Notes: generated by a model not told the origin, from the sequence alone. Shown: positions 41,267 to 51,130, counted from the first letter of the stretch. The stretch: 64,000 nucleotides of DNA from Paenibacillus radicis (ex Gao et al. 2016) (GCF_014641555.1 NZ_BMHY01000001.1:372001-436000), one strand, 5' to 3'. Translations and numbers: made by a program.

Positions 41267-41326
41267 TTGACAGGGGATTGAATCGCCAATTATAATCGGA
41301 ATCAAATGGAATCGAAACGTTTCGAT
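41267..41326 (+). promoter_or_regulatory. GH3 promoter with perfect LacI/cre-type operator
   Basis: TTGACA (41267-41272) and TATAAT (41291-41296) are 18 nt apart, a near-consensus promoter. The 16-bp perfect palindrome ATCGAAAC-GTTTCGAT (41311-41326) lies just downstream, in the initial transcribed region. It fits the neighbouring LacI regulator and could also be read by CcpA. Confidence 0.75.
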
Positions 41327-41340
41327 GAACCATTTATACT

Positions 41341-43560
41341 ATGTGCAGAGGGGTTGCGTTTGACCTGACTACTTCCAATTCTAATTCACAATCCGTTGAT
41401 CACAAATTGAATGACTTAATCCGGCAGATGACGCTGGATGAGAAGATCGCGCAGCTGATTCAGCTGGCCGTTCCTTTCTATGAAGGCGCAGGCGGCGAAG
41501 GACAGATTACAGGGCCGATGGACTCTCTTGGCATTACACAGGATACCGTACGCAACTCGGGCTCCGTGCTCGGCATGGCCGGCGCGCAGGACGTAATCGA
41601 TATGCAGCGTACGCATTTAAGTCATAACCGTCTTGGCATCCCGCTGTTGATGATGGCCGATATCGTCCACGGCTTCAAGACGATATTTCCGGTTCCGCTG
41701 GCAATTGGCTGTTCATGGGACATGGAACTGGCGGAGAAAAGCGCAGAAATCGCGGCAAGGGAAGCTGCGGTGTCCGGCGTACACGTTACGTATGCGCCAA
41801 TGGTCGATCTCGTTCGGGATCCCCGCTGGGGCCGCGTCGTTGAGTCGACGGGAGAAGACCCGTATTTGAATGCCAAGTTTGCAAAAGCTTTCGTTCGGGG
41901 CTTTCAAGGGCAAGACCTGTCGGGCGATTATGATCGCGTAGCCGCCTGCGTCAAGCATTTCGCCGCATATGGCGCTGCGGAAGCTGGCCGGGATTATAAT
42001 ACGGTCGACTTGTCGGACCGTCAGCTTCGTGAATTTTATTTGCCGGCCTATAAGGCAGCGTTGGACGAAGGCTGCGAGATGGTGATGACATCCTTCAATA
42101 CAGTGGATGGCATCCCGGCAACCGGCAATCAGAAGCTGATGCGAAAGCTGCTGCGGGAGGAATGGGGCTTTGATGGCGTACTTATTTCCGACTGGGGCGC
42201 GGTGAAGGAGCTAATTGCCCACGGCATTGCTGCCGATGAGTCGGAAGCAGCTTATAAAGCGATTCGGGCTGGTGTCGATATCGAGATGATGACTGCTTGT
42301 TATGTCCATCACTTGGCAGAACTGGTTGAGCGCAAAGAAGTGGATGGATCGCTTATTGATGAAGCCGTGCTGCGTATTCTGCAATTGAAGCAGAAGCTAG
42401 GCCTGTTCGATAATCCTTACCGGGCAGCCGATCCGGAACGGGAGCGGGAGATCGTATTCAGTGACGCGCATCGTGAAGCTGCCCGTGAGCTGGCTGTGAA
42501 GTCCTGTGTGCTGTTGAAAAATGAAGGTGTCCTGCCGTTTAGCCGCGATCGCAAGATTGCATTAATCGGTCCTTTCGCCTCCAATCATGATGTGCTTGGA
42601 CCATGGTCCTGGACGGGCTCGAAGGATGCTGCGATTACGCTTGCCGAGGGGCTAAGCAGCAAACTAGGCGACCAGGCGAAGCTTGTTATCGCCGAGGGTT
42701 GCGGCATCGAGACCGCTACGGAAGCGCAGCTGCAAGAAGCGTTAGCGGCTGCAAGCGAAGCGGAGACGATCGTTCTGGCTCTTGGCGAGCATACGGATAT
42801 GAACGGAGAGGCGGCCTGCCGAGCGGATATTCGTCTGCCGCAGGTTCAGCTAGAGCTGCTGCGCGAGCTCCGCGCATTAAATAAGCCTATTGTGGTCGTT
42901 TTATTCAACGGTCGTCCCCTTGATCTGCACGGCGTATTTGAGAAAGCGGATGCGATTCTGGAGGCTTGGTACCCGGGTTCCGAGGCTGGCAACGCAGTGG
43001 CAGAATTGCTCCTTGGGGATGCCAATCCGAGCGGCAGGCTGACGATGTCATTCCCTTATAGCGTGGGTCAAGTTCCGGTCTACTACAACGCCTTCAATAC
43101 AGGCCGCCCTCAAGGTGCGCCAGACGCGCAGGTTCGTTATGTATCGCAGTACCTGGACATTCCGAATGAGCCGCTGCTGCCATTTGGCTTTGGACTCAGC
43201 TACTCCGAATTCGAATATAGTGAGGTTTCGCTTTCTTCCCCTGTGATGACGAAAGAAGCGCCGATCAAGCTGACCGTTAAGGTGAGGAATAAAGGCATTG
43301 TTGCCGGAGTGGAGACGGTGCAGCTGTATGTGAGAGATATGTCGGGCGAAGTTGTTCGTCCGGTGAAGGAGCTGAAGGCTTTCCGCCAAGTGGCGTTGCA
43401 GCCGGGCGAGAGCACAGAGATCGAGTTTATTCTCCGTGAGGAGCAATTGCGTTACTACCATTCCGATCTGTCGCATGAGAGCGACGCGGGTGAATTTATC
43501 GCTTTCGTTGGTCCAAACAGCAGTACGAATACCCGGCTCCCGTTCCGGCTGGAGAAGTAA
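41341..43560 (+). CDS. Glycoside hydrolase family 3 beta-glycosidase (BglX-like)
   Basis: This protein of about 739 residues has the GH3 (alpha/beta)8 domain (MTLDEKIAQLIQL, LMMADIVHGFKTIFPVPLAI, DPRWGRVVESTGEDPYLNA, CVKHFAAYG) with nucleophile Asp in VLISDWGAVKELI. An alpha/beta sandwich domain follows, then a C-terminal fibronectin-like domain (VRNKGIVAGVETVQLYVRD). There is no signal peptide, so it acts in the cytoplasm on imported oligosaccharides, as beta-glucosidase or beta-xylosidase. The ATG at 41341 lacks a clear ribosome site; AGAGGGG lies after it, so the true start may be a non-ATG codon around 41365. The gene is controlled by the divergent LacI. Confidence 0.88.
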   Translation: MCRGVAFDLTTSNSNSQSVDHKLNDLIRQMTLDEKIAQLIQLAVPFYEGAGGEGQITGPMDSLGITQDTVRNSGSVLGMAGAQDVIDMQRTHLSHNRLGIPLLMMADIVHGFKTIFPVPLAIGCSWDMELAEKSAEIAAREAAVSGVHVTYAPMVDLVRDPRWGRVVESTGEDPYLNAKFAKAFVRGFQGQDLSGDYDRVAACVKHFAAYGAAEAGRDYNTVDLSDRQLREFYLPAYKAALDEGCEMVMTSFNTVDGIPATGNQKLMRKLLREEWGFDGVLISDWGAVKELIAHGIAADESEAAYKAIRAGVDIEMMTACYVHHLAELVERKEVDGSLIDEAVLRILQLKQKLGLFDNPYRAADPEREREIVFSDAHREAARELAVKSCVLLKNEGVLPFSRDRKIALIGPFASNHDVLGPWSWTGSKDAAITLAEGLSSKLGDQAKLVIAEGCGIETATEAQLQEALAAASEAETIVLALGEHTDMNGEAACRADIRLPQVQLELLRELRALNKPIVVVLFNGRPLDLHGVFEKADAILEAWYPGSEAGNAVAELLLGDANPSGRLTMSFPYSVGQVPVYYNAFNTGRPQGAPDAQVRYVSQYLDIPNEPLLPFGFGLSYSEFEYSEVSLSSPVMTKEAPIKLTVKVRNKGIVAGVETVQLYVRDMSGEVVRPVKELKAFRQVALQPGESTEIEFILREEQLRYYHSDLSHESDAGEFIAFVGPNSSTNTRLPFRLEK

Positions 43561-43587
43561 GTCAATCAACTATAGCTAGAGGCAACA

Positions 43588-43619
43588 AGGCCAACCCGAA
43601 GCACGGGTTGGCCTGCCTT
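43588..43619 (+). terminator. Terminator after GH3 gene
   Basis: Perfect 11-bp stem AGGCCAACCCG / CGGGTTGGCCT with a 5-nt loop. The tail GCCTTTGGCTTT is only moderately T-rich. Confidence 0.68.
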
Positions 43620-43673
43620 TGGCTTTATTTTTGCCATCGTGATTGTGAATTGCCATTGTCAGTATTGCCTCGT

Positions 43674-43713
43674 ATGAAAAAAGAGCTGCTCCGGCATTCA
43701 CCGGAAACAGCCC
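43674..43713 (-). terminator. Terminator of the minus-strand permease operon
   Basis: Read on the minus strand, GGCTGTTTCCGG / CCGGAGCAGC with loop TGAATG is followed by TCTTTTTT. It lies 21 nt after the stop of the YtcP-like gene. Confidence 0.75.
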
Positions 43714-43733
43714 CAAATTGTTTCATTGCTCTG

Positions 43734-44606
43734 CTATTCCTTGACGGCACCGATCACGATGCCTTTGACGAAGAAACGCTGCAGGAACGGATAGACGATT
43801 AGTATCGGCAGCGCGCCGATAAAGATTTGCGAAGCGCGAAGCGTCCGCTGTGACATGTTGGCGATGACGGCCGGGTCGAAGCCGGTTGTGCTGCCTTGTA
43901 CGATCAGCGTCTGCATGAAGCTGGCGAGCGGCAGATTTTCGGCTCCCTTCATATAAATAAGCCCGTCGAAATACGCATTCCAGTGTCCGACCATCGTAAA
44001 CAAGGCGATCGTTGCAATAGCCGGCAGCGAGATTGGCAAATAGATCGAAATAAAGCTGCGGAAAAAACCGGCGCCATCCATAAAGGTCGCTTCTTCAAGC
44101 TCTTTGGGTACCGTACGGAAAAAGTTGAGCAGCAGAATGATATTGTAGACGGTTACGAGTCCCGGCAATATCAAGGCGAGCAAATTGTTCAGCAGGCCAA
44201 GCTTCAGAATAAGAATGTAGCCCGGAATGAGGCCGACATTGAACAGCATCGTCACAACGAAATACCAAAGGTAGACGTTGCGGCCTCGAAACACGCGATT
44301 GTCCTTGGACAAGGCGTAGGCGGCAAGGGCGTTGACGGCCAATGCCATCGCCGTTCCGAGAACGGTCCGCTTGACGGATACCCAAAGCGAAGTGAGAAAG
44401 TTTACGTTCTCGAACGTCTTGGCATACGCATCGATTGTAAAGCCAATCGGCCAGAATGTAACGAGTCCGGCGTTGGCCGGGGCCGTATCGCTGAAGGAAA
44501 CCATCAGCAAATGGTAAAGCGGCAGCATGCAGCCGATGGAGATGATGGCGAGAAGTGTATAGTTGAACACGCTAAACAGGCGGTAAGGCAGCGTTTTATG
44601 ATACAT
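43734..44606 (-). CDS. Carbohydrate ABC transporter permease (LplC/YtcP-like)
   Basis: This 290-residue protein has six membrane helices of the MalG type. The binding-protein-dependent transport motif is EEATFMDGAGFFRSFISIYLP (EAA loop, contacting the ATPase). The C-terminus LIVYPFLQRFFVKGIVIGAVKE is typical of the YtcP/LplC group, which serves complex polysaccharide oligomers in Paenibacillus. It is second in a two-gene minus-strand operon, 24 nt after the LplB-like gene. Its ATPase is not encoded here; such systems usually share one MsmX-type ATPase. Confidence 0.9.
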   Translation of the reverse strand: MYHKTLPYRLFSVFNYTLLAIISIGCMLPLYHLLMVSFSDTAPANAGLVTFWPIGFTIDAYAKTFENVNFLTSLWVSVKRTVLGTAMALAVNALAAYALSKDNRVFRGRNVYLWYFVVTMLFNVGLIPGYILILKLGLLNNLLALILPGLVTVYNIILLLNFFRTVPKELEEATFMDGAGFFRSFISIYLPISLPAIATIALFTMVGHWNAYFDGLIYMKGAENLPLASFMQTLIVQGSTTGFDPAVIANMSQRTLRASQIFIGALPILIVYPFLQRFFVKGIVIGAVKE

Positions 44607-44629
44607 GGACGGTCATCCTTTCATTCGAA

Positions 44630-45580
44630 CTAGAAAATGCGGTAGCCAGCGAATTTATAGGCGAGCCGGTACGAGACGACGATGAGTATGAGGCTGATCA
44701 TCGATTTGAACAGGCTGACGGCAGTTGCGAAGCTGAATTGGCCGCTCAGCAGGCCTTCCCGGTAGACGAAGGTGTCGATAATATCGCCTTGCTGGTAGAT
44801 CATCGGGCTGTACAAGTTGAACACCTGGTCGAAGTTGGCGTTAAGCACGTTGCCCAGTGCGAGCGTTGCTACTACGATCAGAATCGGAATAAGCGAAGGA
44901 ATCGTAATATGAATCGTTTGTTTGAGCCGGGTTGCTCCGTCGACTTCAGCAGCTTCGTACAGCGCAGGATTAATTCCGGCAAGCGCGGCGAGGAAAATAA
45001 TCGTATTGAAGCCGAATTCCTTCCACACATCGCTGAATATAATCGTCAGCCGGAACCAGGTGCCGTCGCCAAGGAAAAATACTGGCTTGATACCGAACAC
45101 GTTCGTTAGAAGCTGGTTGATAATGCCGGTCTGAGCGAGCAAGTCGATCAGAATGCCCCCCAGCGTAACCCAGGACAGAAAGTGCGGCAGATAGACAAGC
45201 GTCTGAATGGACCGTTTGAAGCCCATATTCCGCACCTCGTTCAACAATAGGGCGAAGCCGAAAGGTACGATTAAGTTCAGGATGATCTTGGAGCAGGCGA
45301 ATAACAGCGTGTTCAAAGTGATTTTCATAAAGTAGTCGTTCTCGAACATGTATTGAAAATGCTTCAAGCCAACGAACGGAGAGCCGGTAATGCCGAGTGA
45401 GGCTTTGTAATCCTGAAAGGCCATAACGACGCCCGTCATCGGTATATAGGAAAAAACGAAAACGGACAGCACGGCTGGCAGCACCATAAGATGCAAAATC
45501 CACGGTACGCTGTAGCCTTTTCTCTTTTTTGCTCCTCGGACGGCCGTGAGCTTGACATCTGGCGAAGTAATTGGGTCCAT
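44630..45580 (-). CDS. Carbohydrate ABC transporter permease (LplB-like)
   Basis: This 316-residue MalF-like permease has six helices and the EAA loop YEAAEVDGATRLKQTIHITI. I set the start at 45580 because GAAAGGAAG lies 6 nt upstream; the open frame extends about 90 codons further into the promoter of the divergent kinase but has no ribosome site there. It pairs with the YtcP-like subunit downstream. The likely receptor is the lipoprotein at 49251, separated only by the YesMN-type regulators, so the whole block 43.7-50.9 kb is one sugar uptake and sensing locus. Confidence 0.9.
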   Translation of the reverse strand: MDPITSPDVKLTAVRGAKKRKGYSVPWILHLMVLPAVLSVFVFSYIPMTGVVMAFQDYKASLGITGSPFVGLKHFQYMFENDYFMKITLNTLLFACSKIILNLIVPFGFALLLNEVRNMGFKRSIQTLVYLPHFLSWVTLGGILIDLLAQTGIINQLLTNVFGIKPVFFLGDGTWFRLTIIFSDVWKEFGFNTIIFLAALAGINPALYEAAEVDGATRLKQTIHITIPSLIPILIVVATLALGNVLNANFDQVFNLYSPMIYQQGDIIDTFVYREGLLSGQFSFATAVSLFKSMISLILIVVSYRLAYKFAGYRIF

Positions 45581-45725
45581 CGTTTTCTTCCTTTCTATAT
45601 TTTTCATTTGTATATGGGGTGAAGCCCTGCTATATATAATAACAACACGCAGGATGACCCAACTATAAGACAATGTTAGGATTGATAGTGTTTTGTTAGG
45701 GATATGACCGGGGGGAAGATGATCG

Positions 45726-47558
45726 ATGCGAGGCAGATTAATAAGCATATTCCGAATCAAGCGAGGCTCGAGAATGAGTCTTTTTGCGAAAATGAACGGA
45801 TTAATCATTCTATTGTTCATTCCGATTATTTTATTTTTCACGTATTCCAATCAGGTCTCGATTCATGTCATCGACAAGGAGCTCAAAGCTTCGAACATTA
45901 AGCAGCTATCGTTCTTGTCCAGTCAGATCGACTCGCGTGTCAATCAGACGATGGATTTCGTCGTGACCTTCTCAAGAGATCCCAACGTCCGCAAATTCAA
46001 CGGCTTAAACATTTGGGATGACCGTTATGACAAAATGCAGACGCGATACATCATTCAAGAAAAGATGATGCTTCAATCCGGGGTGATGAATATTTGGCCG
46101 GTTCAATTCACGGTGTATTCGCAGTTAAATAAAGCTGCAATCTCCAATGCGAGCAGCATGGTTGAGTATGATGAACAGTATTTGACACGGAATGTAACGG
46201 GCAAATGGTCATACGGCGACGGCAGGCCGGTCCGGCCGGGAGAACCGCAAGCCTTTCACTGGTTCTATACCGATTCCTTCGGACAGCAAACGCTGAAAGG
46301 CAGCGATTTGGTCGTACAAGCCAGCTTTTACCCGGAAAATATTCAGAACATGCTGGATACCTACAAAGCCGGCGGACAAGGTGATCCGCTGCTGTACCGC
46401 AAAGGCGACGCGCCAATCTTGAATCGCAGCGCTGACGGGCCTCTATCAGAAGAGCTTGTCCGCTTTCTGGATGCGAAAGACTTGGGCGATACGATGCAGG
46501 AGGTGGTCGAGCTGGACCACAAGCGTTATCTCATCAGTTCTGTGAAATCGCTTTCTTTGGATTGGCAGCTGGTGGACATCGTGCCGCTCGATCAGATTGT
46601 AGGTCCGATCTCCTCCAGCCGTAATTTATTTTATTTGGCGATGGTGCTGCTGTTTATAGTCGGAATTTCTTCTTCCGTACTGCTGTACCGCAATGTCCAG
46701 CGGCCGATCCGGAAGCTGATCCGCGGCTTGCAAAGCGTACAGCGGGGCGATTTTAGCGTTCAGATCGACTCTAACGTCAATAATGAATTTGCGTTTTTGT
46801 TTTACCGGTTCAACGATATGTCGAAGCAAATTCAGAGCTTAATTGAGAATGTGCTGAATGAGAAGCTGCGGGCCCGCGAGGCGACATTGAGGCAGCTGCA
46901 GGCACAAATTAATCCGCATTTCTTGTATAACTGCATTGGTTACATGATCAATATGGCGCAAATGAAAGATGAAGGCGCTGTCGTCTCCATGGGGCATAAC
47001 TTGAGCGCTTATTACCGGTATATGACTCGTCTGGAGCGGCCGACCGCATCGCTGCAAGAAGAGGTTCAGCTCATCATTAATTACTTGGACATCCAGAAGC
47101 TGCGCAACGGGCGGATTCATTACCGGATCGATATTTCCGAGGAAATGCTGAAGCAGCATGTTCCGCGGCTGATGCTTCAGCCGATCGTCGAGAACGCAGT
47201 CATTCATGGGGTTGGAAAAAGCTATTCGTCCGGGGAAATTCGAATTACTGGCGTATTGTCGGAATGCCGCTGCCGGCTTTCGATCGATGACGACGGTCCC
47301 GGCTTGACTGAAGAGCAGCTTTCATCACTTAACCGCAGTATGAGGCAGCCGCTGCAAGATGATATGGGCTATGGCTTCTGGAATACGAACCAGCGGATGA
47401 TTCACCAATTCGGTGATCAATCGCAGCTGGTGTTCAGCAAATCGGAGCTTGGAGGATTGCGGACGGAGATCGTATGGGATTACAGCTCGCTGGAGGCGCA
47501 GCGCCAGCATTCCGCAAAAGAGGGGGAACAACCGCATGCAAATGATCATCGTGGATGA
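45726..47558 (+). CDS. Sensor histidine kinase, YesM/LytS type
   Basis: This 610-residue kinase has two membrane helices (about 22-42 and 298-318) enclosing a roughly 250-residue outside sensor domain. A HAMP domain follows (YRNVQRPIRKLIRGLQSVQR, about 320-375), then His_kinase (RQLQAQINPHFLYNCIGYMI, phospho-acceptor His in NPHFLYN) and HATPase (VENAVIHGVG, IDDDGPGL). Kinases of this type sense oligosaccharides and control neighbouring ABC importers. ATG 45726 has GGGGGAAG upstream. The gene overlaps its regulator by 23 nt and is divergent from the permeases. Confidence 0.9.
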   Translation: MRGRLISIFRIKRGSRMSLFAKMNGLIILLFIPIILFFTYSNQVSIHVIDKELKASNIKQLSFLSSQIDSRVNQTMDFVVTFSRDPNVRKFNGLNIWDDRYDKMQTRYIIQEKMMLQSGVMNIWPVQFTVYSQLNKAAISNASSMVEYDEQYLTRNVTGKWSYGDGRPVRPGEPQAFHWFYTDSFGQQTLKGSDLVVQASFYPENIQNMLDTYKAGGQGDPLLYRKGDAPILNRSADGPLSEELVRFLDAKDLGDTMQEVVELDHKRYLISSVKSLSLDWQLVDIVPLDQIVGPISSSRNLFYLAMVLLFIVGISSSVLLYRNVQRPIRKLIRGLQSVQRGDFSVQIDSNVNNEFAFLFYRFNDMSKQIQSLIENVLNEKLRAREATLRQLQAQINPHFLYNCIGYMINMAQMKDEGAVVSMGHNLSAYYRYMTRLERPTASLQEEVQLIINYLDIQKLRNGRIHYRIDISEEMLKQHVPRLMLQPIVENAVIHGVGKSYSSGEIRITGVLSECRCRLSIDDDGPGLTEEQLSSLNRSMRQPLQDDMGYGFWNTNQRMIHQFGDQSQLVFSKSELGGLRTEIVWDYSSLEAQRQHSAKEGEQPHANDHRG

Positions 47559-49137
47559 TGAAGCACATTGGGTAGATAATTTATCGACGACCAAACCTTG
47601 GCATACGCTAGGTATCGAGCAGGTCCACAAAGCCTACTCCGCGCAAGAAGCGCTGCGAATTATGGAGGCGTATCCGATCGATATCGTTATCTCCGACGTT
47701 CTAATGCCGGAGATGACAGGCATCGAGCTGATTGAGATCATCCGCAAGCGTGACAAAAAAACCAAATGCATTATTTTATCGGGCTATTCGGACTTCGAAT
47801 ATACGAAGGAGGCGCTCCGCCACCAGGCTGTCGATTATTTGCTCAAACCGCCTATGGATGATGAATTGCTGGCAGCCGTAAAAGCAGCTGTCGAGCAATT
47901 AGAGGAGGAGTGGGGCAGTATAAGCTCTTACGAGCGAATTGAATCCACCCTTCGGGAAAACTTGCCGCTGCTGAGAGGCCAGCTGCTGCTGAACGCCTTG
48001 CGGGGAGAGCGGCTGCAGTCGAATGATTGGATCAGGAAGCTGGAAAGCTGCGGTCTGCCGTTCCGTTTCGGAGAAAGTGCGCTGCTGCTCGTCCGGATGG
48101 AAGAGGAATTTGGCAAATACCGCAACAAAGGACAGCATCTGATGGAGTATGCGATTCAGAACATGACCGAGGAGCTGTTTGGTGAATTTGCCCACGTATG
48201 GGGAGTGAAGGAGGAGCATGGCTATCTCGCTTTTCTCGTTCAGTATAAGGATGGAATTGACCGTGAAGGCACAGAGTCGAGGCTGGAGAGTGCTGCCATG
48301 CAGCTTCAGGCGAAGGTTAAGCAATATTTGAAAGGCGCGCTGTCGATCGTTATGACGGAGACCTTCGAATTTCCTGAGAGGCTGCCGGAGCGTTACCGCC
48401 ATGCGCTGGCCTACTTTCGGCAGATCGTAGGCGATGAACGGGAATTCGTAATTCGTGCGGGAGAGGTGGAAAGCCCGGTGTCGAGCGGAGCTCTGGATGT
48501 TATCTATGCGCCGCCGGGGTTAAAGAGCCTGCTGGAGGCTGGCCGCTGGGAATCCGCCGAGCAGAAGCTGGGCGAGATTTTTGCAGAGCTGGATGGCCGC
48601 TGGTCCGATTCCTGGGAGCATTGCCTGGAAGCGGGCTATCATATCGCTTCGGATTTCGCCCATTATGCGCATCGAAGCGGCCATTCCCTCGCGGGGTTGC
48701 TAGGTGCAGATATCGAGCTGCTGCAAGGCGGGGAGGCGTTTTCTACCATTGGCAAGCTTCGAAGCTGGGCGTATAGCGCGCTGAGCAAGCTGAAGGAGGG
48801 AACGTCCAACGAGGTGAAGGACATACGCTCCGTCTACGTGAGGAAAATTCAAAGCTTCGTGGAGGCGAACCTGCATCTGGACGTATCGCTGCGTGCTCTG
48901 GCGGATCATGTCAATCTTCATCCGACGCATCTCTCTAAACTGTATAAGATCGAGACGGGCGAAGGCGTCAGCGATTTCGTATTCCGGCTGCGCATGGAAA
49001 CAGCCTGTCACAAGCTGAAGACGACCGATAAGAAGGTGTACGAGATTAGTGCGGAGATCGGCTATTTGGACCCTGCTTATTTCATCAAGGTGTTCAAGCG
49101 GCAGTATGGAACGACCCCTCAGGAATTTCGGGAATAA
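47536..49137 (+). CDS. Response regulator, YesN type with AraC DNA-binding domain
   Basis: This 533-residue regulator has an N-terminal receiver (IIVDDEAHWVDNL, phospho-acceptor in DIVISDVLMPEMTG, ILSGYSDFEY, Lys in LLKPP). A long middle region follows, and the AraC-type helix-turn-helix is at the end (VSLRALADHVNLHPTHLSKL, VYEISAEIGYLDPAYFIKVF, YGTTPQEFRE). ATG 47536 follows GAGGGGGA; the frame from 47413 is inside the kinase gene. Likely targets are the lipoprotein gene 113 nt downstream and the divergent permease operon. Confidence 0.9.
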   Translation: MQMIIVDDEAHWVDNLSTTKPWHTLGIEQVHKAYSAQEALRIMEAYPIDIVISDVLMPEMTGIELIEIIRKRDKKTKCIILSGYSDFEYTKEALRHQAVDYLLKPPMDDELLAAVKAAVEQLEEEWGSISSYERIESTLRENLPLLRGQLLLNALRGERLQSNDWIRKLESCGLPFRFGESALLLVRMEEEFGKYRNKGQHLMEYAIQNMTEELFGEFAHVWGVKEEHGYLAFLVQYKDGIDREGTESRLESAAMQLQAKVKQYLKGALSIVMTETFEFPERLPERYRHALAYFRQIVGDEREFVIRAGEVESPVSSGALDVIYAPPGLKSLLEAGRWESAEQKLGEIFAELDGRWSDSWEHCLEAGYHIASDFAHYAHRSGHSLAGLLGADIELLQGGEAFSTIGKLRSWAYSALSKLKEGTSNEVKDIRSVYVRKIQSFVEANLHLDVSLRALADHVNLHPTHLSKLYKIETGEGVSDFVFRLRMETACHKLKTTDKKVYEISAEIGYLDPAYFIKVFKRQYGTTPQEFRE

Positions 49138-49250
49138 ATTGAACAACATGACAGAGTCCTATGGAAACTAAAAAAGTCATATAGATGACCTCCTGTGCCC
49201 GTTGGTAAAGTAGCGATAGAAATCATTTTACATCGTAGGGGGAAAATCAA

Positions 49251-50936
49251 ATGGGTACATTCAAGAAGCTTTGGCTGCCGATCATTGCGTTGGCGCTTAT
49301 CCTCTCCGCTTGCTCCGGCAATGCCGGCAATTCTGGCAGCAATAACGGAAGCAAGGAGGATCCGGCCGCAACAGCAACCGGAAGTGCTGCGGATCTTGCC
49401 TTCGAAAAAGGCAAATACGATCCGCCGATAGAGATCAGCACCGTCATTATGCCGCGTGAATACACAAAAGGCGAGACAAAGGAAAATAACGTGCATGACC
49501 GCTGGATGCTGGAAACGCTGGGTATCAAATATAAAAACACATGGTATCCTGCCGGGGGCGACCAATACAAGCAGCAGCTTCAGCTAGCGCTGACTTCTGG
49601 TGAGAAGCTTCCGGATTTCGTAATGGTGCCAACCGATGCCGTTCTGACGAATCAGCTGATCGATTCCGAGCAATTCATTCCGATCGACGAGCTGTTTGAG
49701 AAATATGCGAATCAAGCGTGGAAGGACCATGCCGCGCAGCATCCAGAGCTATGGTATCCGTTCACGAAGAACGGCAAGAAGTGGAATCTGCCGATCATGG
49801 AATATACCGACAATGACGATACGCTTCTATGGCTTCGTGAGGACTGGATGGCGAAGCTGAAGCTGGAGGCGCCTAAGACGATCGCCGATCTTGAGAACAT
49901 TATGGACAAATTCAAAAACGAAAATCCGGACGGGCTGGCTCCTAAAGATGTCTATCCGCTGGCAATCTCGATGAAGAGCAACACGAATACGTGGATGGGC
50001 GGCCTCGACTGGCTGTTTGGCGCTTATGGCACTGTTCAGGAGCAATGGAACAAGGATGCAGACGGCAATCTGGAGTACGGCTCTGTTAATCCAGGAGCGA
50101 AGCAGGCGCTTGCCAAGCTGCAAGAGTGGATGGAGAAAGGGTATATTCATCCCGATTCTGCATTGTGGGACGAAGGGAAATCGGCGGAGATTTGGACGAA
50201 GGGCAACGCGGGTATTTTGCCAGGCGCGAACTGGGTTCCGGATTGGCCGGCTCCAGATTTGCTGAAAAACGTACCGGGCTCGCAATATAAAGCGTATCCT
50301 GTGCCTGCTGGCCCAGATGGGCTGATCGGCACCAAATGGCAAAACTCGGGCGTCAACAGCAGCTTTATGATTAACAAAGACGCGAAGCACCCGGAAGCGA
50401 TTATTTTATACTATAACTATTTGCTTGATAATTTGGCTAATCCGGCTGTAGGAAGCAAGTACGAAAACGGCTTTGCACAAGGCTATGACTGGGATATGGT
50501 CGATGGCCAGCCGACAAGCGACAAAGAGAAGATTAAAGATTTCTTCGATAAATTCCCGTACATTACCGGTCCTGCCCGTATTCCTGATCTGTATATGAGC
50601 ACGCTGGTTAAGCTGGCAAACGGTGATAAGCCGGAGACGCCTTACGAGAAGCAGCAAGCCCAATTCCGCAAGCCGGAAAACTGGTATGCCGCAAAAGTCG
50701 TGATGTCGCAACTTGATATCCGCAAGCAAAACTATTTTACGGGTGCAGCAACGCCTACGATGATCGAGAAATGGAATCTGCTCCGCCAATCCGAGCTGGA
50801 GACGTTCAACAAAATCGTTTACGGCAAACTGCCGGTAGATGCCTTCGATACGTTCGTCGCAAATTGGAAAGCGAACGGCGGAGAGAAAGTGACCAAAGAA
50901 GTGAACGAGTGGTTCCAATCGGTTTCGCAGAAATAA
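49251..50936 (+). CDS. Carbohydrate ABC transporter substrate-binding lipoprotein (LplA-like)
   Basis: This 561-residue lipoprotein (signal MGTFKKLWLPIIALALILSAC, Cys21) belongs to the large family 1 binding proteins that accompany LplB/YtcP permeases. Conserved stretches include LQLALTSGEKLPDFVMVPTD, TLLWLREDWMAKLKLEAPKT and NADGNLEYGSVNPGAKQAL-like text (DGNLEYGSVNPGAKQALAKL). Its large size suits long or branched oligosaccharides. The start has GTAGGGGGAAAATCAA in front. It ends with a terminator, so it is transcribed on its own or with yesMN. Confidence 0.9.
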   Translation: MGTFKKLWLPIIALALILSACSGNAGNSGSNNGSKEDPAATATGSAADLAFEKGKYDPPIEISTVIMPREYTKGETKENNVHDRWMLETLGIKYKNTWYPAGGDQYKQQLQLALTSGEKLPDFVMVPTDAVLTNQLIDSEQFIPIDELFEKYANQAWKDHAAQHPELWYPFTKNGKKWNLPIMEYTDNDDTLLWLREDWMAKLKLEAPKTIADLENIMDKFKNENPDGLAPKDVYPLAISMKSNTNTWMGGLDWLFGAYGTVQEQWNKDADGNLEYGSVNPGAKQALAKLQEWMEKGYIHPDSALWDEGKSAEIWTKGNAGILPGANWVPDWPAPDLLKNVPGSQYKAYPVPAGPDGLIGTKWQNSGVNSSFMINKDAKHPEAIILYYNYLLDNLANPAVGSKYENGFAQGYDWDMVDGQPTSDKEKIKDFFDKFPYITGPARIPDLYMSTLVKLANGDKPETPYEKQQAQFRKPENWYAAKVVMSQLDIRKQNYFTGAATPTMIEKWNLLRQSELETFNKIVYGKLPVDAFDTFVANWKANGGEKVTKEVNEWFQSVSQK

Positions 50937-50984
50937 TGTAATGCAGCGGAAAGGTAGAAGACCGGACCGCATCCAGGAAAAAGA

Positions 50985-51023
50985 GCCCCTACTTCCATTT
51001 ACATTGGAAATAGGGGCCTTTTT
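50985..51023 (+). terminator. Terminator after LplA-like lipoprotein
   Basis: Stem GCCCCTACTTCCA / TGGAAATAGGGGC with one mismatch is followed by CTTTTT. Confidence 0.82.
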
Positions 51024-51101
51024 GTAAGTGAATTGGGATGTTGCTCTAGCTTCTGAACATGTATGATTTATCCTCATTTTACGGGCTTTAGGTAATCTAG
51101 A

Positions 51102-51130
51102 TTGAACTGGCTAACTTAATAATCTATTAA
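51102..51130 (+). promoter_or_regulatory. Promoter candidate for SLH metallophosphoesterase
   Basis: TTGAAC (51102-51107) and TATTAA (51125-51130) are 17 nt apart, 46 nt before the start codon. Confidence 0.45.

Noticed and set aside
45580-45850. N-terminal extension of the LplB-like permease
   Set aside because: The extra ~90 codons cover the divergent promoter and the first codons of the kinase gene. A good ribosome site supports the start at 45580.
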